Shown one piece after another: positions 53,028 to 59,351 of a DNA stretch of 59,351 nucleotides. The notes under the pieces were generated by a model. The model was not told the DNA's origin. It saw nothing but the letters and a program-made list of their open reading frames with translations, and did not search any database. Numbering within the stretch: the first letter of the stretch is position 1; every line of letters begins with the position of its first letter. The translations under genes were made by a program, and so were the position numbers. Source of the stretch: an uncultured Eubacteriales bacterium (lineage in GTDB: Bacteria; Bacillota; Clostridia; Oscillospirales; QAKW01); contig CABULU010000004.1 in NCBI GenBank assembly GCA_902492505.1, forward strand, positions 1 through 59,351, given 5' to 3'.

Positions 53028-54068
53028 ATGAATACCAAGTTTAAAGAGATCATTTTACCTATTGAAAAAAAACCTGCCATCGTTTCTAAAAACATACATG
53101 CAATACGTTTAAGTATAATCCAAAAATGTGATGAGCAAGGTATAAACTATGTATATAACAATTATATACAACTTTTTTTTAAAATTGAAAAAAAAGGACA
53201 AGCCACTTTTGATTATGTATTTCCAAAATATAAAGATCTTTCTACTTTTCGAACTTGCAGTGTAGATAAACCTACTTTTACAATTAACAGTATCAACATT
53301 AAGAATTTTATTATAAGAGGGTTACTTTGTAAGAAATATATTATTACAAGTGTAGATGAATATTATATTCCCAATAGACCAGCCTATAATAAGTTTAATT
53401 TTGGTCATGATGTGCTACTTTATGGATACGATTCTCAAAATAATATATTTCACATTATAGGTTATACAGATAGTGGCTATTACCAGCCGTCAACCATAAA
53501 CTGTGACGAGTTTGTAATTGCTTATCTCAATTCATATGGTAACAAATCAATTGAGCTTGTTGAAACAGTATCATACTATCACCATAGAATAGAAAAAGAT
53601 TTAATTATAGCTTCACTTGAAGATTACATTAACTCAGGTAATAAATCTAGATTATTTGATAAATCCAAATGGTTAGAAGATGGCGAAACTTACGGTATAG
53701 AAACACTTGATAAAGTCAAAACTTATTTAAACGATGTTGCTAATAGTCAAATTAATAGTGATAAACGGATATTATATACTTTAATGGAGCACAAAAAAAT
53801 CATGTTAGATCGATATAAACATTTACTTGACTATAAAATTATACATGAAAATAAAGAAATCGAAAAGATGCTATGTGAAATCTATGATAAATCACGTATT
53901 AGTTTCAACTTGTTTTTAAAATACCTTATTTCCGAAGATATTTCCATACTATCACGGATTGGAAAAATTATAGATTGCATAAAAAGCATTGAAATCAAGG
54001 TCATTCCTCAATTCATTAATATCATTAAACGAGGTGTGGAAGATGAAAGTACTGAATATTCCATATGA
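53028..54068 (+). CDS. BtrH-N-like protein of unknown function
   Basis: 346 residues, no membrane helix. The segment around residues 110-145 (DEYYIPNRPAYNKFNFGHD, then LLYGYD and IIGYTDSGYY) resembles BtrH N-terminal-type, papain-like domains found in natural product clusters, where they act as acyl or peptidyl transferases. A catalytic Cys cannot be pinned down with confidence. The C-terminal 150 residues are helical. The gene has its own 148-base upstream gap and overlaps the CBM9-like gene by 26 bases. Confidence 0.5.
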   Translation: MNTKFKEIILPIEKKPAIVSKNIHAIRLSIIQKCDEQGINYVYNNYIQLFFKIEKKGQATFDYVFPKYKDLSTFRTCSVDKPTFTINSINIKNFIIRGLLCKKYIITSVDEYYIPNRPAYNKFNFGHDVLLYGYDSQNNIFHIIGYTDSGYYQPSTINCDEFVIAYLNSYGNKSIELVETVSYYHHRIEKDLIIASLEDYINSGNKSRLFDKSKWLEDGETYGIETLDKVKTYLNDVANSQINSDKRILYTLMEHKKIMLDRYKHLLDYKIIHENKEIEKMLCEIYDKSRISFNLFLKYLISEDISILSRIGKIIDCIKSIEIKVIPQFINIIKRGVEDESTEYSI

Positions 54069-54672
54069 ATCAAATCTAATTTGCAAACAAATCCAAACCT
54101 ATATCAATACATATAAATTCACAGAAGAATCCACAGGCCCTAATGTCGATATATATTCATGTCATGATTCTGAAAAATTAAAATTTAAATTCACTATTCA
54201 CGAGCCAATATGTGAAGTGAAGAATTTTCATCCGAATTTTCCAGAAGAGATAAATAAAGATTCAACTGTTGGAATTATCCTTCAACCATATTTACCGGAT
54301 CCCAGAAATATGATACTTAGAATAAATGCTGCAGGTGCATATTTTATGTCATTTGGTCAGTGGTATTGGAACCGAGCAAATTGTACTTTTGAAAGAAATG
54401 ATTTTATTAAAATAACAAATAATTATGATCAACTAATTTTAAAGCATTCACCATTTTGGGAAATATCTGTTGAAATATCATTACCGTTATTGTTTAGATT
54501 TATAAATCTAACTGATTGGAAATATACTCATGGTATGAGTATGAGAGGGAATTTTTTAAAAATTAAAAAAACTCCTAGTGACAATAGCCATTTTGGAATG
54601 TGGAATGAAGTTGAACGCAATACTTTTGATTGCTATAAGTCAACTAATTTAGGTGAATTTATTTTAGAGTAA
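54043..54672 (+). CDS. CBM9-like carbohydrate-binding protein
   Basis: 209 residues from ATG 54043 (GAGGTG upstream; the longer frame from 53989 lies inside the preceding gene). The C-terminal block MRGNFLKIKK...SHFGMWNEVE...NLGEFILE matches the ending of family 9-like (DUF1083) carbohydrate-binding domains, and WEISVEISLPLLFRF is the usual preceding strand. No signal peptide is present, which is unusual for a sugar-binding module and suggests a cytosolic role, perhaps binding a lipid-linked sugar or nucleotide-sugar product. The next gene is a glycosyltransferase. Confidence 0.72.
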   Translation: MKVLNIPYESNLICKQIQTYINTYKFTEESTGPNVDIYSCHDSEKLKFKFTIHEPICEVKNFHPNFPEEINKDSTVGIILQPYLPDPRNMILRINAAGAYFMSFGQWYWNRANCTFERNDFIKITNNYDQLILKHSPFWEISVEISLPLLFRFINLTDWKYTHGMSMRGNFLKIKKTPSDNSHFGMWNEVERNTFDCYKSTNLGEFILE

Positions 54673-54688
54673 AATCGGAGGAAATAAA

Positions 54689-57307
54689 ATGTTTAAAGTT
54701 AGTGTTGTTATTCCTATCTGGAATGTTGAAGATTATTTGGCTGATGCTATAGATAGTGTCATAAATCAGACTTGTGGCTTTGAAGAAAACATTGAGTTGA
54801 TACTCGTTAATGACGGTAGCCCTGACAACTGTGATGTGTTCTGCCGTGATTATTTGAGAAAATATCCCGATAACATCATATATATCAATCAAGAAAATCA
54901 GGGACTTAGTGCTGCGAGAAATTCCGCATTGGAAGTTGCAACTTGTGATTACATTGCGTTTTTAGATAGTGATGATAAGTTTGCAGAGAATTATATTGAA
55001 TGCGGTTTGCATTTTTTCGAAAAATATGGAGATGCTGTTGATTTTGTTTCCTTTCCTCTTTATCTCTTTGAAAATGTCACAAGTCATGATCACATACTAA
55101 ATAGAAAATTTACAGAAACAAGAATCATTGACATCGATGAAGAACACAAATCAATTCAGGTACATATAGCAAGTACTTTAATAAAGCGCGATGCAATAAT
55201 AAACAAAAGATTCAATACGAAGCTTACATATGCAGAAGATGGAGAAATGCTCCATCGTATATTATTAGATAAACGCAAGTATGGTGTCTGCGTAGAAAGT
55301 CGCCTTTATTATCGAAAAAGATGGAAAGGCAATTCTGCAATTCAGGTGTGTAATAAAAAGGTTGGATGGTATGAAAAATTACTTGTATTACCTAAGCTTT
55401 TAATTGAGCAAGATTTAAATAAATACGGACAAGTTACAAAGTACACACAGTTTCAAATTATTTACGATACACAGTGGTACAAGCTTGACAGTATTCCAAA
55501 TTCAATAAAAGAGCAAATCGATCTTAATTCTTTGTACGATGAATTAGAATGGATTATGCAATACATTGATGTTGATATAATCAAGGCTGCAACACATATA
55601 AATTTTTGGCACAAATATTACTTGCGTAAAGTTAAGCATAAAATGGATGCCACATTAAAAGTCGGCTCCGATGGTGTTCCTGCATTTTATTTTGAAGAAG
55701 ATTTTTTTCAAAATATTCGTCCTGGCATTTGGATATCGCTTATTGAAGAATGTAACGGAAGCATCAATATCGGTGGTTATTATACTTTTTCATCATATGA
55801 AGGTTTGTCGCTTGTTGCCAAGTATCGCGATGAAACATATATCGCTGAGACTTTCCACCAAAGACAAAGGGATATATTCTTTTTAGGTAGACCAGTACTT
55901 GAATCTAAATCATTTATTTTGAACATCCCATATGCCAGTGAGGGTGAGATTGAATTTCTAATTCACTCAGAAGAATATGGAGATTTTCCCACAAAACTTG
56001 AAACTTGTTATTCATCAAGACTTAGAAAACAAGAAGGTGCTTTTGTTCTTGGTGACAATTCAATAATCAGAAGAACTGATTCTAAAAATATTTTGTCAGT
56101 AGCACCTCTTTCGTTTGAATTATTAAAAGAATGTCTAAATAAGTTTGTGAAATCAAATTTTGTACATCCATATTTCGAAGAAGAAATATCGCTGCTTGCT
56201 GATTACATAAAACTATATCCCACCATGTCCGAAAAAAACATTTGGCTTTATATGGATCGTCATGATAAAGCGGATGATAATGCCGAGCACTTATTCAGAT
56301 ATAGTGCCGATATAAATGACGAAGTAGAAAGATATTTTGTTGTCGGCAAAAATTCTCCCGATAAGAAACGTTTGAAAAAATATGGTAATGTTGTTGATTA
56401 TGGCTCACGTGAGCATAAACTTCTGGCTCTTTTCGCAAAAAAATACATCACATCAAACTTTGACTTTTTACGTCAATATCCTTTTGGAGAAAAAGATAAA
56501 ATCGAAATGTTCCAGGGCCTTGTTAAAAGTCAGTTTATATTCTTACAACACGGCATTACAAAAGATGATATGTCACAATATTTTGATCGACTTATTAAAA
56601 ACTTCAAACTACTTATAACAGCAAATTCTATGGAATATAATTCGATAATAAATACCGAAAGTTATGGTTACACTGAAGAGCAAGTTAAGCTTACCGGTTT
56701 TGCGAGATATGATAATTTGTATGATTCGCGCAAAAAACAGATAGTGTTTATGCCGACATGGCGTAATACACTTTTGTCAACAAGTGAACTCAATTATCAA
56801 TACAACGAGGCTTTTAAATATACTGATTATTTTAAAGTTCTTTCAGAATTTATTAACGATACAAAACTTATTGAAGCTACAAAAGAACATGGTTATGAGT
56901 TAGTGTTTAGACCTCACCCAAACGTGTATGCACAGGTGGAAGATTTTAAACTCGACGATAGTATCATGTTGTCTGCATTTGAAACATCTTACCAGAAAAT
57001 CTTTGCGGACGCTTCTTTGATAATTACGGATTACTCATCAGCGATATTTGACTATGCTTATTTGAAAAAACCTGTATTGTATTATCATTTCGATGAAGGT
57101 CAGTACGAAAAAGGATATTTTGATTATGAAACAATGGGATTTGGTGAAATTGCAAAAACCAAAGACGAGTTGGTATCATTAGTAATTGAGTATATGAAAT
57201 CATCTTGTAAAATGAAAGAAAAGTATATAAATAGAGTTGATAAGTTCTTTACGTACAAGGACGCAAACAACTGTAAAAGAATTCATGATGAAATAAGTAA
57301 GTTATGA
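54689..57307 (+). CDS. GT2 glycosyltransferase / CDP-glycerol glycerophosphotransferase (TagF-like)
   Basis: 872 residues, two catalytic domains. The N-terminus is a GT-A family 2 glycosyltransferase (VVIPIWNVEDYL, LVNDGSPD, FLDSDDKF). The C-terminal 340 residues are a TagF-type polyglycerolphosphate transferase (QHGITKDD, KLTGFARYD, FMPTWR, FRPHPN, ITDYSSAIFDYAYL). It would build wall teichoic acid or a similar surface polymer on the cytosolic face. GGAGG precedes the ATG. Its base composition is slightly less AT-rich than that of the preceding genes, so it may be of separate origin. Confidence 0.9.
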   Translation: MFKVSVVIPIWNVEDYLADAIDSVINQTCGFEENIELILVNDGSPDNCDVFCRDYLRKYPDNIIYINQENQGLSAARNSALEVATCDYIAFLDSDDKFAENYIECGLHFFEKYGDAVDFVSFPLYLFENVTSHDHILNRKFTETRIIDIDEEHKSIQVHIASTLIKRDAIINKRFNTKLTYAEDGEMLHRILLDKRKYGVCVESRLYYRKRWKGNSAIQVCNKKVGWYEKLLVLPKLLIEQDLNKYGQVTKYTQFQIIYDTQWYKLDSIPNSIKEQIDLNSLYDELEWIMQYIDVDIIKAATHINFWHKYYLRKVKHKMDATLKVGSDGVPAFYFEEDFFQNIRPGIWISLIEECNGSINIGGYYTFSSYEGLSLVAKYRDETYIAETFHQRQRDIFFLGRPVLESKSFILNIPYASEGEIEFLIHSEEYGDFPTKLETCYSSRLRKQEGAFVLGDNSIIRRTDSKNILSVAPLSFELLKECLNKFVKSNFVHPYFEEEISLLADYIKLYPTMSEKNIWLYMDRHDKADDNAEHLFRYSADINDEVERYFVVGKNSPDKKRLKKYGNVVDYGSREHKLLALFAKKYITSNFDFLRQYPFGEKDKIEMFQGLVKSQFIFLQHGITKDDMSQYFDRLIKNFKLLITANSMEYNSIINTESYGYTEEQVKLTGFARYDNLYDSRKKQIVFMPTWRNTLLSTSELNYQYNEAFKYTDYFKVLSEFINDTKLIEATKEHGYELVFRPHPNVYAQVEDFKLDDSIMLSAFETSYQKIFADASLIITDYSSAIFDYAYLKKPVLYYHFDEGQYEKGYFDYETMGFGEIAKTKDELVSLVIEYMKSSCKMKEKYINRVDKFFTYKDANNCKRIHDEISKL

Positions 57308-57317
57308 TTAATAGTCA

Positions 57318-57354
57318 AAAACAGCGACATCTCACGGTGCCGCTGTTCTTTTGT
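57318..57354 (+). terminator. Intrinsic terminator after the TagF-like gene
   Basis: A 7-bp stem (57320-57326 with 57341-57347) with a 14-base loop and a T-rich tail. Confidence 0.6.
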
Positions 57355-57356
57355 TT

Positions 57357-57530
57357 TTATGCTACTTTTGCTTTAAAAGATTGTACTACAAGGTCATTTT
57401 CATTCAGAATATGCTCTTGGTTGTAATATTGTTACTCTACGATATATTTTGCTTCTTCTTTATTAATCGCTTTGACTTGTACTTTCCTTTGCAAAACCTC
57501 GGTTACGGTAACGGTATAGTCTTTTTCCAT
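57357..57530 (-). pseudogene. PcfM/DpnD-like small protein with internal stop
   Basis: ATG 57530 with AGGTG upstream gives MEKDYTVTVTEVLQRKVQV and continues to VE, then TAA at codon 33 (57434-57432). The same frame continues with QYYNQEHILNENDLVVQSF to a second stop at 57359-57357, which is the normal C-terminal half of this family. One nonsense mutation has therefore cut it. It follows the DUF6744-like gene by 13 bases, as in conjugative elements. Function unknown. Confidence 0.7.
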
Positions 57531-57543
57531 TATCACACCTCGC

Positions 57544-58517
57544 TTATGCAGCAAGTTTAATTTGGGCTTGTCCCTTTACATTACGGACCGCCAGTTCATG
57601 TCCTTGCATCTGAAGCATCGCATAATCACTGTTAAGATCATCGAGCTGACGCTGAAGGATTTCCTCATATGTCTTCTTTTTCATCTGCAGGGCATTGATT
57701 TTCTGTAACCAGCGCTGAATGACCGCCTGCGATTCACAACCGCTGTCAATAAAGTGCTGAATACGGTCTTGGTAAAACTCAATATCCTTTTTATAGTTGG
57801 CGTAAAATTCGCCGGTCATCTTCTGACGTTGTCTTTCATCATCAACTACAAACATACTGTTACTATGTACCATACTGTTGCTTAGGTTTTCTTTGCTTAT
57901 GGCTTCAATATAGTCTTCTAACAGATTGAGCAGAGATAAATACTGCTTGGGAATAAAGAATAAATTACCCTTAATGCTGATATCGTTCGCCTGCATACGC
58001 TGGAGGATGTCGTCAATAACCGAATCTACCTGATCAGCAGTGTAACAGTTGCAGAATCGCTCATATAGCTCCTGCGCCTGTAAACAGTATTTGCGAACGT
58101 CAATATCGGCATCAAAAATCTCGTTTTCGACAAAGATAACTTCGTTTTCTCTGTCAAAGCAGATGTTGGCAAGTTCTTATACTCGTTTGTTTTTGAGTTT
58201 GGTGTTTCCTTGACAAGTTCTCGTGTTATGACCTTGGCATTCTCTTTTTTATTGTCCCTGCAGTAAATACGGTAAACCATAGAGGTACCGTCGTGCTCTT
58301 TTACTGTAACACGATCTTTTACCGCTGTTGTGGCACAACGATAAGCACTGGCTTTAGACTCTTTAGCGGGTTTAAACTTAGGTAAACCGTAAGCCCTGCC
58401 AATTTCGATGAACTTTAGCTTCGGAATTAAGATACTTGAGGTTGAATAGTAAAAAAACTTTCCAATTATACCTTCTGTCTCTTGGTTAACTGCCATAAGG
58501 CTCTCCATATTTTTCAT
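57544..58517 (-). pseudogene. DUF6744-like conjugative-element protein, frameshifted
   Basis: The start (MKNMESLMAVNQETEGIIG) and the end (QIKLAA) lie in two frames. Reading the bases between shows the second frame is open upstream (ELANICFDREN...EVIFVENEIFD...), so one base is missing in an AAGGAA-like stretch at about 58174-58177 (YKEL expected). About 323 residues if corrected. It is a conserved gene of Tn1549-like and related elements with unknown function. Its promoter region has been replaced by integrase coding sequence. Confidence 0.78.
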
Positions 58518-59225
58518 TTAGGCGAAGCGTTCGCATTGGATTGGAAAAGAGATATTGATCTTGAAAAGAAAACTTTATCAGTGAACTATCAAATTCAATG
58601 GTTAGACGGATACTGGGAGTTTACTAACCCTAAATATGACTCTTTTAGAACAATTCTATTGGATGATTATATGGTTAGCACGCTGAAACGAGCAAAGGAG
58701 CTGCAAGACCGAGCAAAAATATTCTATGATGAATTTTATGTTCACCTGTATGTAAACGGAAATAAGCAGCTTGTTACAGAAAAAACAGAAGATTGTATTG
58801 AAGTACATATGCTTAATGTTCGTGAGGATGGTACTTATATCCAACCCAGAGTTATGCAACACTGTGGTCGAGTTGTTCATTACGAACTTGGTTATATGAA
58901 ATTTGATTACCATTCTCTTCGTCATACCCACGCAACAATGCTTATTGAAAATGGTGCACCGATAAAAGATGTTCAGCATAGGCTCGGGCATAAAAGTGTT
59001 CAGGTAACTTTAGATATCTATTCTCATGTCACTCAGAAAATGCAAATGCAAACGGTAGATATTCTTAACTGCACTCCAATTGATGTTTCTGTAACAGAAA
59101 CATCAGAGAATGCGGAGACATCGGCCTATCTTAATACAGGAGTTGATTATCAAGAGGGAATCGAAAATTCCAGTGCTAGATGGCACAAAAACAGCTCTTG
59201 GGGTACAAGCTTGTACCCTCGTTAG
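58518..59225 (+). pseudogene. Tyrosine integrase, N-terminally deleted
   Basis: The open frame starts at 58482, but integrase homology starts at LGEAFALDWKRDIDL (58518). The remaining catalytic half has the H-x-x-R box (YHSLRHTHATML), the second His (RLGHKSVQVT) and the nucleophile Tyr in DIYSHV. The N-terminal DNA-binding domains and the first catalytic Arg (G-x-R-x-GE) are gone, so it cannot recombine. Bases immediately upstream belong to the DUF6744-like gene on the other strand, so a deletion fused the two. Confidence 0.88.
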
Positions 59226-59251
59226 AGTTTGGGGTACAAATGGGGTACAAG
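59222..59251 (+). repeat. Right copy of 30-bp near-direct repeat (candidate attachment site)
   Basis: 27 of 30 bases match 32721-32750. It includes the integrase stop codon (59223-59225), the normal place for an attachment site next to an integrase gene. Confidence 0.6.
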
Positions 59252-59351
59252 TACCCCAAATTCATCCCAAATATAAAAAATTAAAGAGAGTTGCCAAATG
59301 CTAACGCCACATAAGGCAGTAATTTAAAACAACATTGAAATATACTTTACG
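59252..59351. other. Right-hand end of window, no gene seen
   Basis: About 100 AT-rich bases after the repeat with no supportable gene or RNA. No continuation of the ABC-2 permease found at the left end is visible, though 100 bases are too few to exclude it. Confidence 0.4.

Larger units (their letters stand above)
32602..59251. mobile_element. Decayed integrative conjugative element carrying a peptide-biosynthesis cargo
   Basis: The left end carries parA, a coupling-protein remnant, a RepA_N initiator, and DUF5697 and S1-type genes. The right end carries PcfM-like, DUF6744-like and tyrosine integrase remnants. A 30-bp near-repeat lies at both ends. Base composition in the middle (37.4-57.3 kb) is clearly more AT-rich than the host backbone and than the conjugative-element genes, so the cargo came from yet another source. 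No relaxase, no type IV secretion ATPase and no full integrase are present, so it should not move by itself. The exact ends are inferred. Confidence 0.7.

Noticed and set aside
59110..59304. Alternative frame at the end of the integrase
   Set aside because: No start signal; its end (WGTNGVQV...) may reflect the repeat, but the main frame already carries the catalytic Tyr and a stop.
1..59351. tRNA, rRNA, riboswitch or CRISPR features
   Set aside because: None recognised by eye; no tRNA-like cloverleaf or known riboswitch core was found in the intergenic gaps, though a covariance-model search was not possible.

Overview
The window reads as the chromosome of a Gram-positive, spore-forming member of the Clostridia. 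The evidence is SpmA/SpmB, an AbrB/SpoVT-type regulator, an LtaS-type lipoteichoic acid synthase, a class A penicillin-binding protein, clostridial lipoproteins and an nt/V-type ATPase in place of an F-type one. No database could be searched; family names come from motifs and from memory of the families.

Region 1 (1-32601) is host backbone of moderate GC. A truncated Lrp/AsnC-type regulator sits at the left edge. It is followed by one long + strand run: an ACT-domain protein, a PFL/UPF0210 protein and a nine-gene V-type ATPase (stalk, C, I, K, F, E, A, B, D). Next come a frameshifted CPA2 antiporter, a leucine-rich-repeat membrane protein (-), a DUF2508-like protein, an orphan solute-binding lipoprotein, a membrane protein, the penicillin-binding protein, the LTA synthase, a secreted metzincin-like protease with two paralogous lipoproteins, a C-terminally truncated MocR regulator, PduL, SpmB/SpmA, the AbrB-like regulator, MetG, TatD and a conserved protein of unknown function. 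The backbone ends in an internally deleted histidine kinase and the last ~85 codons of an ABC-2 permease.

Region 2 (about 32700-59250) is a mosaic genomic island. Its ends carry pieces of an integrative conjugative element: parA fused by deletion to a coupling-protein remnant, a RepA_N initiator with a 23-bp iteron array inside its own coding sequence, DUF5697 and S1-type accessory genes on the left, and a broken PcfM/DpnD-like gene, a frameshifted DUF6744-like gene and an N-terminally deleted tyrosine integrase on the right. A 30-bp near-direct repeat (27/30) at 32721-32750 and 59222-59251 may mark the ends.

The island cargo (37.4-57.3 kb) is much more AT-rich. (a) On the - strand is a ribosomal peptide operon: a radical SAM/SPASM maturase (CcpM type), an acyl-carrier-like protein, two Cys-rich precursor peptides whose four Cys residues are each spaced exactly seven residues apart, a fused subtilase/P-loop maturation protein, and two ABC exporters. 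(b) Diverging from it is a complete agr-type quorum-sensing locus (response regulator, sensor kinase, AgrB, and a 49-residue AgrD). (c) Two divergent HTH regulators and a decayed IS200/IS605 transposase follow. (d) A second set then contains a truncated P-loop maturation homologue, an ABC exporter, a bactofilin-like protein, a BtrH-like protein, a CBM9-like protein and a large GT2/TagF-type teichoic-acid transferase. The most plausible reading is a quorum-regulated peptide production and export island, with a second, unusual gene set of unknown product, stranded in a decayed conjugative element.
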